Made by a program: the position numbers and the translations under genes. The notes under the pieces are model-generated. The model saw only the letters and a program-made list of their open reading frames with translations, had not been told where the DNA came from and searched no databases. Shown here in pieces: positions 1 to 5,384 of a stretch of 5,500 nucleotides of DNA (its first letter is position 1; every line of letters begins with the position of its first letter). Source of the DNA: an uncultured Clostridia bacterium (GTDB lineage: Bacteria > Bacillota_A > Clostridia > Oscillospirales > Ruminococcaceae); NCBI GenBank assembly GCA_947169455.1, contig CAMVPV010000113.1, positions 1 through 5,500 on the forward strand. The letters run 5' to 3'.

Positions 1-482
1 TGGCTCACTATATCAGTTCCGACAGCAAATCCGCTGACTATGCCGAAACCGCACCGGGCGAGGTCGCGTGAGAGCGACGCAGCGGCTTTCATGCTGTAAT
101 CGGTAGGATACCTTGCGCCCACCATCGCAAACATGGGCTGCCCCGTACCGAGGGCTTCTATGCTGCCCTTATAATACAGCAGGAACGGCGGAGCGTCGAT
201 ATCATTCAGTACGGGCGGGTAATCATCGTCGAAACGGCGGACTATCCTGATGCCGCTTTTCTCGCAGACCTCACATATCCTCTTCGCCTCTGCGAACGGG
301 AATTTTTCGGCGCGCATACGGTATTTTGATGTGAGCATCGGGTCCTTCACGCCGTTCCTGCCGAATAGTCCGCGGCAGGCGTTCTCGCAGCTGCCGAACT
401 TCTCGTATGCATCCCACGCGAAAGGATCGGCGGCGCCGCTTATCAGCGAAAGCCATACGCTGAATATCATCTCATTGTCCAT
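1..482 (-). CDS. dprA: DNA processing protein DprA (Smf), N-terminal part, cut by window edge
   Basis: DprA binds incoming single-stranded DNA in the cytoplasm and loads RecA onto it during natural transformation; homologues are also kept in bacteria with no demonstrated competence. The first 160 residues are visible and the gene runs off at position 1. Residues 1-75 look like the small N-terminal helical (SAM/HhH-like) domain. The Rossmann-like DprA domain begins near residue 88 with DYPPVLNDIDAPPFLLYYKG, then VGAR (121-124, usually VGSR or VGTR) and SGFAVGTD (150-157, usually SGLARGID). The start at 482 is preceded by GGGGTGA (488-494) five bases upstream, and the ATG lies inside the end of the methyltransferase gene (11-bp overlap), so translation is probably coupled. 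In Firmicutes dprA is often followed by topA, but that is outside this window. The domain match is strong; the two motif changes are mild departures. Competence itself cannot be inferred. Confidence 0.93.
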   Translation of the reverse strand, partial: MDNEMIFSVWLSLISGAADPFAWDAYEKFGSCENACRGLFGRNGVKDPMLTSKYRMRAEKFPFAEAKRICEVCEKSGIRIVRRFDDDYPPVLNDIDAPPFLLYYKGSIEALGTGQPMFAMVGARYPTDYSMKAAASLSRDLARCGFGIVSGFAVGTDIVS

Positions 483-1278
483 GCATCTCACCCCGTCCGC
501 TCAGTTCCCACATTATTATCCCCGCAGCCATTGCCGCGTTAAGGGAATTTATCCGTCCGTGCATCCTGATGGTCATCCGTTCGGTGCACCGCGAGGCAGT
601 TTCCGGCGAAAGCCCCCGTCCCTCGTTTCCGATGAGAACGGCGGCGCCTCCCGAAAAATCGCACTCCGTAACGGGAACGGCATCGCTGTCGATGACCGCT
701 GCATAAGAGATCATCCCGTTTTCCTCAAAAGCCGCGAAGGCTTCATCCTCACCGCACACACATATATTCACGCGGAAAAGGCTCCCCATAGCGGAACGCA
801 CCGTTTTCGGGCTGAATATATCGCAGCTGCCGCAGCATATCATACCGTCGATACCGGCGGCGTCGGCTGTGCGGAGCATCGTACCCATGTTGCCCGGGTC
901 CTGTATGTCCGAGAGCATGATATATTTTTTCCCTGCGCGGACGAGTTCCTTCACGCCGGGCAGCGCAGGCATCCTGCACAGTGCGGTAACGCCCTGCGTT
1001 TCCTCGGTGCCGGAGATATATCCGGCAAGGTCTTCCGTTACGAGATAACATTTCCCGCCGCATTTTTCCGCAAGACCTTCAGCGAGTTCCGGATAGCGCT
1101 CCGCGCATTTTTCCGTGATGAACGCCATTGCCGTATCAGCATTTTCGGAAAGCGCATCGGCGACTATCCGTGCGCCCTCCACGGGAAAGAGCCGTTCCTC
1201 ATAGCGTGCCTTTTTCGATGAAGATAACCTTCTGCACAGTTTTATCTTTTCATTTGACCTTGAAGTGATCTTTTCCAT
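472..1278 (-). CDS. RNA 2'-O-methyltransferase, SpoU/TrmH (SPOUT) family
   Basis: The 268-residue protein has the layout of 23S rRNA 2'-O-ribose methyltransferases of the TrmH/RlmB/TsnR group, which use S-adenosylmethionine bound in a trefoil knot. Residues 1-100 form a substrate-binding-like N-terminal domain (FPVEGARIVADAL at 31-43). The SPOUT domain follows: motif 1 at 124-140 (DIQDPGNMGTMLRTADA, with N130 and R136), motif 2 at 214-224 (VLIGNEGRGLS) and motif 3 near 236-253 (IRMHGRINSLNAAMAAG). The family usually has IPM and ESLN in motif 3; here it is IRM and NSLN. The exact RNA target cannot be told, so no symbol is given. It starts 42 bases below the rplT terminator, with only a weak GGGA ribosome binding site. 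I see no convincing promoter in that gap, so it may depend on read-through or a weak promoter. Its end overlaps dprA. Family assignment is secure. Confidence 0.92.
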   Translation of the reverse strand: MEKITSRSNEKIKLCRRLSSSKKARYEERLFPVEGARIVADALSENADTAMAFITEKCAERYPELAEGLAEKCGGKCYLVTEDLAGYISGTEETQGVTALCRMPALPGVKELVRAGKKYIMLSDIQDPGNMGTMLRTADAAGIDGMICCGSCDIFSPKTVRSAMGSLFRVNICVCGEDEAFAAFEENGMISYAAVIDSDAVPVTECDFSGGAAVLIGNEGRGLSPETASRCTERMTIRMHGRINSLNAAMAAGIIMWELSGRGEMHGQ

Positions 1279-1319
1279 ATTGTTCCCAGAAGCGAATGAC
1301 AGTTCATATTGAATTTGCC

Positions 1320-1354
1320 AAAAAAGTCAGAAGAAAGATAAACTTACTTCTGAC
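1320..1354 (-). terminator. Rho-independent terminator after rplT
   Basis: Read on the minus strand, GTCAGAAG (1354-1347) pairs perfectly with CTTCTGAC (1333-1326) across a 13-nt loop, and is followed at once by six T residues (1325-1320). It lies about 20 bases below the rplT stop codon. This is the textbook form of an intrinsic terminator and marks the end of the infC-rpmI-rplT transcript. Confidence 0.93.
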
Positions 1355-1374
1355 CTTCGTTGGAATATCTGTAT

Positions 1375-1734
1375 TTACGCGGAAAGAGCAGCCTTAGCCT
1401 TCTCTGTGAGAGCTGTGAAGCCTGCGGCATCATTGATAGCGATCTCGGAAAGCATCTTTCTGTTGAGAGTGATGCCTGCCTTCTTGAGGCCGTTCATGAA
1501 TGTGGAATAATTCATGCCGTTGGTCTTGCAGGCAGCGGAAATTCTTGTTATCCACAGTCTTCTGAAATCTCTCTTCTTGAGTCTTCTTCCGATGTAAGCG
1601 TAGTTGCCGGACTTCATAACGGCTTCCTTAGCCATCTTGAAGTGTTTGCTCTTAGCGCCCCAGTAGCCCTTGGCGAGCTTCAATGTTTTATTTCTTCTCT
1701 TGCGGGTAGCCAATGCACCTTTTACACGAGCCAT
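1375..1734 (-). CDS. rplT: 50S ribosomal protein L20
   Basis: L20 binds 23S rRNA early in assembly of the large ribosomal subunit and, in Firmicutes and enterobacteria, also represses its own operon. The 119-residue product is full length for the family (about 115-120). The basic N-terminal extension starts [20 protein letters not shown], followed by the conserved [19 protein letters not shown] and [17 protein letters not shown] stretches (about 22-65), and a C-terminal globular part with [18 protein letters not shown]. The start is fixed by a GGAGGT ribosome binding site 8 bases upstream (within 1743-1749). It follows rpmI by 32 bases and is the last gene of the unit, with an intrinsic terminator right after it. 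The product is the likely ligand of the attenuator leader in front of infC (inferred from the Bacillus subtilis system). Confidence 0.99.
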   Translation of the reverse strand: MARVKGALATRKRRNKTLKLAKGYWGAKSKHFKMAKEAVMKSGNYAYIGRRLKKRDFRRLWITRISAACKTNGMNYSTFMNGLKKAGITLNRKMLSEIAINDAAGFTALTEKAKAALSA

Positions 1735-1766
1735 AGTAAAATACCTCCGTTAATCAGTTGTTCTGT

Positions 1767-1967
1767 TTACTTCTTATAGGGAATAAGCATTTTTACGGTA
1801 GGAGCGTTCGCACTGCTGCATATACCCGCTGTTCTTGCTATTCTCTTGCGCTTGTGATCCTTCTGGGTGAGTCTGTGTCTCTTGTTGGTCTTCTGATACT
1901 TTACGAGACCGTTCTTGGTGAGCTTGAAACGCTTCTTGGCACCCGAATGTGTTTTCTGCTTAGGCAT
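1767..1967 (-). CDS. rpmI: 50S ribosomal protein L35
   Basis: L35 is a small basic protein of the large ribosomal subunit. The 66-residue product begins MPKQKTHSGAKKRFKLTKNG, the usual L35 N-terminus, continues with the basic KTNKRHRLTQKDHKRKRIAR (about 27-46), and ends LIPYKK. The open frame extends nine codons further upstream to 1994, but the start at 1967 gives the family's conserved N-terminus and has an AAGGAGG ribosome binding site at the right distance, while the upstream ATG would leave that site inside the coding region. The gene sits 38 bases after infC and 32 bases before rplT, the standard infC-rpmI-rplT order. Confidence 0.98.
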   Translation of the reverse strand: MPKQKTHSGAKKRFKLTKNGLVKYQKTNKRHRLTQKDHKRKRIARTAGICSSANAPTVKMLIPYKK

Positions 1968-1976
1968 AAAATGTAT

Positions 1977-1983
1977 CCTCCTT
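1977..1983 (-). promoter_or_regulatory. Ribosome binding site that decides the rpmI start
   Basis: AAGGAGG on the minus strand, 9 bases before the ATG at 1967. It is an almost full Shine-Dalgarno match and rules out the in-frame ATG at 1994, which lies upstream of it. Confidence 0.9.
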
Positions 1984-2005
1984 TTATTTTTCACAGATGA
2001 TGATT

Positions 2006-2533
2006 TTATTTAGACGCTTTCGGAGAAATGAACATGACATACGCACGTCCCTCCATCTTAGGCGGCTTTTCCACTGAACCTGCTTCGGCGCAGGCATCCC
2101 TGAATTTATTGAGAAGCTCTTCGCCAAGCTCAGGATGGGCAATAGCACGCTTGCGGAACCTTACGGAGACCTTTATCTTGTCGCCGCCCTTAAGGAACTT
2201 CACCGCCTGTGAAACTTTAGTTTCAAAATCGTGTGTATCTATCGAGGAGAACATCCTTATCTCCTTGATATCAACGACCTTCTGATTCTTTCTGGCTTCC
2301 TTTTCGCGCTTTTGCTGTTCAAAGCAGTACTTTCCGTAATCCATGATCTTGCATACGGGCGGAACAGCCTGCGGCGCTATCTTGACCAGATCGAGGTCTT
2401 TTTCGGCGGCGAGCTTCTGTGCGTCCCTTGCCGACATAAGACCGAGCTGGGCTCCGTCCGGACCTACCACACGTATTTCCTTATCACGGATTTCTTCGTT
2501 GATCTGCATATCCTTGCTATCCTTGCTTGCTAT
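2006..2533 (-). CDS. infC: Translation initiation factor IF-3, probable AUA start
   Basis: IF3 binds the 30S subunit, prevents premature joining with 50S, and checks the start codon and initiator tRNA. From the proposed start the protein has 175 residues (family about 170-180). It shows the N-terminal domain (QINEEIRDKEIRVVGPDGAQ onwards), the family signature KIMDYGKYCFEQQK at 62-75, the basic linker KEKEARKNQKVV-like region, and the C-terminal domain (IDTHDFETKVSQAVKFLKGGDKIKV... RFRKR). The start is not an obvious ATG. Codon ATA at 2533-2531 follows GGGGGTG by 6 bases and gives an N-terminus (ASKD) like the ISKD of Firmicutes IF3, where AUU is known. Alternatives are ATG at 2548 (no ribosome binding site, 180 residues) and ATG at 2509 (167 residues, weak AAGGA upstream). 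An open frame runs in phase up to 2662 but crosses the leader terminator and is not coding. Product certain; start about 70 percent. Confidence 0.95.
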   Translation of the reverse strand: MASKDSKDMQINEEIRDKEIRVVGPDGAQLGLMSARDAQKLAAEKDLDLVKIAPQAVPPVCKIMDYGKYCFEQQKREKEARKNQKVVDIKEIRMFSSIDTHDFETKVSQAVKFLKGGDKIKVSVRFRKRAIAHPELGEELLNKFRDACAEAGSVEKPPKMEGRAYVMFISPKASK

Positions 2534-2539
2534 GGCGAG

Positions 2540-2546
2540 CACCCCC
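2540..2546 (-). promoter_or_regulatory. Shine-Dalgarno site pointing to an AUA start for infC
   Basis: GGGGGTG on the minus strand can pair with the 16S rRNA tail as GGAGGTG would, with one G-U wobble pair. It lies 6 bases before ATA at 2533-2531. The ATG at 2548 overlaps the site and so cannot use it, and the ATG at 2509 is 30 bases away. Confidence 0.7.
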
Positions 2547-2566
2547 ATTACATTATAAATAGAAAT

Positions 2567-2594
2567 AAAAAACGGCGCAGCATCTCTGCCCGCC
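2567..2594 (-). terminator. Attenuator terminator in the infC leader
   Basis: On the minus strand GGC (2594-2592) and GCAG (2589-2586) pair with CTGCGCC (2580-2574), the intervening GG being bulged. One G follows and then six T residues (2572-2567). An alternative register closes a GAGA tetraloop. The hairpin lies inside the transcribed leader, 34 bases before the infC start, so it should end transcripts before the gene unless prevented. Confidence 0.75.
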
Positions 2595-2647
2595 ATACAC
2601 ACAACAACACTGCACACAACTATCCCGTGCGCTGCCGTGATGTATTG

Positions 2648-2674
2648 ACCGTATTCATTCACTTACGATACGGT
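2648..2674 (-). repeat. 7-bp hairpin in the infC leader
   Basis: ACCGTAT and ATACGGT form perfect arms around a 13-nt loop, in the first half of the infC leader RNA. It is probably part of the regulatory fold; whether it belongs to the L20 site is not clear from sequence alone. Confidence 0.6.
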
Positions 2675-2733
2675 GAGAACGAACAGTTCTGCTTTATTTT
2701 CTGCTACGGACCTGTTTCATCCGTGCGAAATAT

Positions 2734-2762
2734 ATTATACACCATATTTTTCGGTTTGTCAA
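2734..2762 (-). promoter_or_regulatory. Consensus sigma-A promoter of infC-rpmI-rplT
   Basis: TTGACA (2762-2757) and TATAAT (2739-2734) are both perfect consensus hexamers, separated by exactly 17 bp. Transcription should start near 2726-2727. Two A-tracts just upstream (2767-2772 and 2776-2782) look like an UP element. This is the strongest promoter in the window, as expected for ribosomal protein genes. Confidence 0.93.
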
Positions 2763-2766
2763 TACC

Positions 2767-2782
2767 TTTTTTGAATTTTTTT
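2767..2782 (-). promoter_or_regulatory. Phased A-tracts, UP-element-like, above the infC promoter
   Basis: On the minus strand A7 (2782-2776) and A6 (2772-2767) are separated by TTC, with centres 9.5 bp apart, about one helical turn. They occupy roughly -41 to -56 relative to the predicted start, where the RNA polymerase alpha subunit contacts UP elements. Role inferred from position and composition. Confidence 0.6.
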
Positions 2783-2796
2783 CGGCAGATGCCCTC

Positions 2797-2831
2797 GCCG
2801 CGCTGCCCGATCGACAATTGAGCAGCGCGGC
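2797..2831 (-). terminator. GC-rich hairpin after trpS, no U-run (possible 3' end signal)
   Basis: GCCGCGCTGC (2831-2822) and GCAGCGCGGC (2806-2797) are perfect 10-bp arms around a 15-nt loop, starting 14 bases below the trpS stop codon. The position suits a terminator, but the minus strand continues GAGGGCATCTGCCG and then A-tracts, with no T-run; the plus strand has none after it either. It may protect the mRNA end, or terminate with help from a factor. Confidence 0.45.
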
Positions 2832-2845
2832 AGGCGCCGTACTTG

Positions 2846-3847
2846 TCAGAACTGAACGAAGCCCGCCTTCTTGTAGGCCTTGTTCACTATCCTGCCGGAA
2901 ATGCGCGATGCGAACTCCGCGCCCTCGGTGCAGCACTTTTTGAGATATTCCTTGTCGTTCATCAGCTCGGCAAACTTCTCACGCACCGGCGCAAGATGAT
3001 CCGCTACTGCTTCTCCGACGGCAAGCTTGAAATCTCCGTAGCCCTTTCCGTCGAACTCGCGCTCTATCTCCTCGTTCGTCTTTCCGGTCACTACCGAATA
3101 GATCACCATAAGGTTGTTGATGCCGTCCTTGCCCTCGGCAAAGCGCACGCAGGTATCGCTGTCGGTCACGGCGCGCTTGAACTTGCGTATGACAGTATCC
3201 TTGTCATCGAGGATATATATGCATCCGTTCTGGTTGCTGTCCGATTTTGACATCTTCTTGGTGGGCTCCGCAAGCGACATTATCTTTGCGCCCTGCGGCG
3301 GGATGTATCCGTCGGGCAGGGTGAAAAGCTCACCGTAGCGCTGATTGAATCGCTGTGCGATGTTCCTCGCGAGTTCGAGGTGCTGCTTCTGGTCGCTGCC
3401 CACGGGCACGAGGTCGGCATTGTACGCGAGTATATCCGCCGCCATGAGTACAGGGTAGGTGAAAAGTCCCGCATTGATATCGTCGGGGTGCTTTGCGGAT
3501 TTATCCTTGAACTGCGTCATCCTGGAGAGCTCGCCGAACTGAGTACAGCAGGAGAGCAGCCAGTTCAGCCTTGCATGGGCGGGCACATGGCTCTGTATGA
3601 AAGCATACGATCTTGACGGGTCAACACCGCAGGCGATTATCGCCGCATAGGCTTCGAGGGTGTTCTTTCTGAGCGCCGCAGGCTCCTGCCTTACGGTGAT
3701 CGCGTGCATATCGGCGATCATGTAAAGGCAGTCATACTCCTCCTGAAGGGCTGCCCAGTTCTTTATCGCACCGACATAATTGCCGAGCGTGAACGCTCCC
3801 GAGGGCTGTATGCCGCTGAGTATTACCTTTTTTCTTTCGTTTTCCAT
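2846..3847 (-). CDS. trpS: Tryptophanyl-tRNA synthetase
   Basis: This class I synthetase joins tryptophan to tRNA-Trp using ATP in the cytoplasm. The 333-residue product has the usual bacterial TrpRS length. Visible landmarks: GIQPSGAFTLGNYVGA (12-27), holding the HIGH-type motif as TLGN (20-23); the ELSRMTQFKDKSAKH region (106-120); YPVLMAADILAYNADLVPVG (131-150), with D138 at the site that contacts the substrate indole in known structures; GSDQKQHLE (150-158); and KMSKS at 198-202. The C-terminal helical anticodon-binding part follows and ends AGFVQF. The ATG at 3847 gives the normal N-terminus, although the ribosome binding site is poor (only GAG or GAGATG nearby). It has its own promoter and a short leader of about 40 nt, too short for the T-box riboswitch that often controls this gene in Firmicutes. 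Nothing is missing. Confidence 0.98.
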   Translation of the reverse strand: MENERKKVILSGIQPSGAFTLGNYVGAIKNWAALQEEYDCLYMIADMHAITVRQEPAALRKNTLEAYAAIIACGVDPSRSYAFIQSHVPAHARLNWLLSCCTQFGELSRMTQFKDKSAKHPDDINAGLFTYPVLMAADILAYNADLVPVGSDQKQHLELARNIAQRFNQRYGELFTLPDGYIPPQGAKIMSLAEPTKKMSKSDSNQNGCIYILDDKDTVIRKFKRAVTDSDTCVRFAEGKDGINNLMVIYSVVTGKTNEEIEREFDGKGYGDFKLAVGEAVADHLAPVREKFAELMNDKEYLKKCCTEGAEFASRISGRIVNKAYKKAGFVQF

Positions 3848-3892
3848 AATATTTCATCTCATTTCATTAGTTCTGCTGTAGATATACATTAT

Positions 3893-3921
3893 ATGATAAC
3901 ATGAACACTGCCGTTTGTCAA
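3893..3921 (-). promoter_or_regulatory. Promoter of trpS
   Basis: TTGACA (3921-3916, perfect) and TATCAT (3898-3893, five of six) are spaced by 17 bp. Start expected near 3886, giving a leader of about 40 nt. A perfect TATAAT lies five bases further down (3893-3888) but would need a 22-bp spacer. The -35 box sits inside an inverted repeat (3903-3943). Confidence 0.8.
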
Positions 3922-3943
3922 TAGTCAGCAAAATGCAGTGTTC
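3903..3943. repeat. 9-bp-arm inverted repeat straddling the trpS -35 box
   Basis: GAACACTGC (3903-3911) and GCAGTGTTC (3935-3943) are perfect complements separated by 23 bp, with arm centres 32 bp apart, about three helical turns. The -35 hexamer lies between the arms and one arm falls in the promoter spacer. This fits an operator for a regulator binding both arms. It could also be a hairpin at the 3' end of the citrate synthase transcript, but no T-run follows. Confidence 0.6.
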
Positions 3944-3956
3944 CTGTCCCTGACAG
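3944..3956 (-). repeat. Short hairpin just after the citrate synthase stop
   Basis: CTGTC and GACAG flank AGG on the minus strand, one base below the stop codon. Only 5 bp long and without a T-run, so it is a weak candidate for a transcript end signal. Confidence 0.35.
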
Positions 3957-3957
3957 C

Positions 3958-5301
3958 TCATGTCCGTTCTTCAAGCGGGATGTACTTCTTCTCCCTGAGT
4001 ATGGATTTGTATGCGGGGCGGATTATCCTCTTGCCGCTGTTTATCTCCTCGAACCTGTGGGCACACCAGCCGGCGATCCTCGAAACAGCGAACATCGGCG
4101 TGAACAGATCCTGCGGTATGCCGAGCATACGATACACGAATCCGCTGTACATATCCACATTTGCACACATTACCTTGCCGTTCTTCTTTTCCTCTGCATA
4201 TACTCCCGGCGTGAGGCGCTCTATCGCTTCAAGCAGACGGAACTCGCTCTCATAGTCGGTATTCTCCGCCATGCTGCGCGCGTATTCCTTAAGTATGACA
4301 GCGCGCGGGTCGGAGAGGGTATATACCGCGTGTCCCATCCCGTAGATGAGCCCGCTGCCGTCGCCTGCCTCTTTGCGGAGTATCTTTCTGAGGTAATCGG
4401 CTATCTCGCCGTCATCCGACCAGTCGGAGACGTTTTCCTTTATATAGTTGTGCATCTCGGTGACCTTGTGGTTCGCACCGCCGTGACGCGGTCCCTTCAG
4501 CGAGCCTATCGCCGCTGCGTATGCGGAATAGGGGTCGGTGCCTGAGGATGTGAGCACTCGGCAGGTGAATGTGGAGTTGTTTCCGCCGCCGTGTTCTGCG
4601 TGCAGCATGAGCATGAGGTCGAGCAGCTTTGCCTCCTCGCGGGTGAATTTGCGGTCGGGGCGGAGCAGCGAAAGGATATTCTCCGCTGAGGACATCCCGT
4701 CGATAAGCGGGTGGAGTATCATCGAATCGCCGCAGTAGGAGCGCAGCTTCACCTGATATGCCGATACCATAATGACGGGCATCTTTGCGATGAGCGATAT
4801 CGCGGTGTTGATCTCGTGCTCGGCAGTCACCGCATCGGGCTCTTCATCGTAGGAGTAGAGTGCGAGGGTGGAGCGCGCAAGCTTGTTCATGATGTCCTTT
4901 GAGGGAGCTTTGAGTATCATATCCTCAAAGAAGCTGTCGGGGAGCGCACGGTTCGCACAGAGCGTTGCCTTGAAATCATCGAGCTCCGCCTTGTTGGGCA
5001 GCTTGCCGGTCAGCAGCAGATACGCCGTCTCCTCATAGCCGAAGCGATCCTCGGCGGCAGCCCTGCCGATGAGGTCGCGGATATTGTACCCGCGGAATAT
5101 GAGTTCGCCCTGACAGGGCTGCTTTTCGCCTTCATTGACAACATAGCCGTGAACATTGCATATATTCGTAACGCCAGCCATAACGCCGGTGCCGTCGGGG
5201 TTCCTGAGCCCGCGCTTGACATTGTACCTGTCGAAGTATTCCTTCGGTATGGCGTTATTCTCGGTAAATGTAGAATACAAGGTATCCTTGATGCTTTTCA
5301 T
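3958..5301 (-). CDS. Citrate synthase (citrate/2-methylcitrate synthase family)
   Basis: The enzyme condenses acetyl-CoA with oxaloacetate to citrate, the entry step of the TCA cycle; in fermentative anaerobes it usually feeds 2-oxoglutarate and glutamate synthesis. The 447-residue product carries the active-site set: HAEHGGGNNSTF (234-245, H237 for oxaloacetate), GPRHGGAN (270-277, H273), GMGHAVYTLSDPR (321-333, H324) and NVDMYSG (381-387, D383). H273, H324 and D383 correspond to the pig enzyme triad H274, H320 and D375. The N-terminal part has GVTNICNVHGYVVNEG and GELIFRGYNIRDLI, the usual strand region before the helical core. It is somewhat longer than short Bacillus-type enzymes (about 370). 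Start at 5301 is backed by AAAGGA about 11 bases upstream. It has its own promoter and no TCA partner gene beside it. Use of propionyl-CoA (methylcitrate) cannot be excluded from sequence, so no symbol is given. Confidence 0.96.
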   Translation of the reverse strand: MKSIKDTLYSTFTENNAIPKEYFDRYNVKRGLRNPDGTGVMAGVTNICNVHGYVVNEGEKQPCQGELIFRGYNIRDLIGRAAAEDRFGYEETAYLLLTGKLPNKAELDDFKATLCANRALPDSFFEDMILKAPSKDIMNKLARSTLALYSYDEEPDAVTAEHEINTAISLIAKMPVIMVSAYQVKLRSYCGDSMILHPLIDGMSSAENILSLLRPDRKFTREEAKLLDLMLMLHAEHGGGNNSTFTCRVLTSSGTDPYSAYAAAIGSLKGPRHGGANHKVTEMHNYIKENVSDWSDDGEIADYLRKILRKEAGDGSGLIYGMGHAVYTLSDPRAVILKEYARSMAENTDYESEFRLLEAIERLTPGVYAEEKKNGKVMCANVDMYSGFVYRMLGIPQDLFTPMFAVSRIAGWCAHRFEEINSGKRIIRPAYKSILREKKYIPLEERT

Positions 5302-5350
5302 TTTGCTGATGTTCCTTTCGGTATTATTGTAGAATATCCAACATAACTAC

Positions 5351-5379
5351 ATTCTATCAAATAATTCCCGCAATGTCAA
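5351..5379 (-). promoter_or_regulatory. Promoter of citrate synthase
   Basis: TTGACA (5379-5374, perfect) and TAGAAT (5356-5351, five of six) with a 17-bp spacer. Start expected at about 5344 (A), giving a leader of about 43 nt. Downstream, ATTCTA (5335-5330) is the complement of the -10 box, so the start region forms a weak dyad. Confidence 0.85.
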
Positions 5380-5384
5380 TATGA

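Larger units (their letters stand above)
2534..2726 (-). ncRNA. infC operon leader RNA, L20-type attenuator (candidate)
   Basis: About 193 nt lie between the predicted transcription start and the infC start codon. Visible elements in RNA order: a small ACGGA/TCCGT hairpin, an AGAAC/GTTCT hairpin, a 7-bp ACCGTAT/ATACGGT hairpin (2674-2648), then two competing folds and a terminator. ACGGCAGCGCA (2638-2628) can pair over long range with TGCTGCGCCGT (2582-2572), with one unpaired base on each strand, which would build a long terminator stem ending directly at a U-run. Alternatively GCGCAC (2632-2627) pairs locally with GTGTGC (2617-2612), which would compete. In B. subtilis, L20 represses the infC operon by transcription attenuation in such a leader (established). 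That this leader works the same way is inferred from position, gene order and the terminator; I could not align it to the known covariance model. Confidence 0.75.

Noticed and set aside
250..1221. Long plus-strand open frame of 323 codons
   Set aside because: It lies antisense to the methyltransferase and dprA, resembles no known family, has no ribosome binding site, and mirrors the high-GC codon pattern of the genes opposite.
1279..1319. Promoter for the methyltransferase-dprA pair
   Set aside because: A TATGAA at a suitable distance exists, but the matching -35 region is poor (TCTGAC), so I do not call it.
1968..1994. Nine-codon upstream extension of rpmI
   Set aside because: It would place the AAGGAGG site inside the gene and lacks similarity to L35; the start at 1967 gives the family N-terminus.
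2534..2662. N-terminal extension of infC from an ATG at 2662
   Set aside because: The added 43 residues cross the attenuator hairpin and U-run, do not resemble IF3, and have no ribosome binding site.
2231..2821. Plus-strand open frame of 196 codons across infC and the leader
   Set aside because: It runs antisense through infC, the attenuator and the promoter. It has no recognisable domain and is explained by those features.
2694..2936. Minus-strand open frame of 80 codons between trpS and infC
   Set aside because: It overlaps the trpS 3' end, the GC hairpin and the infC promoter, and has no ribosome binding site or known similarity.
3848..3957. T-box riboswitch before trpS
   Set aside because: Only about 40 nt lie between the predicted start and the gene, and no specifier hairpin, T-box sequence or terminator is visible.
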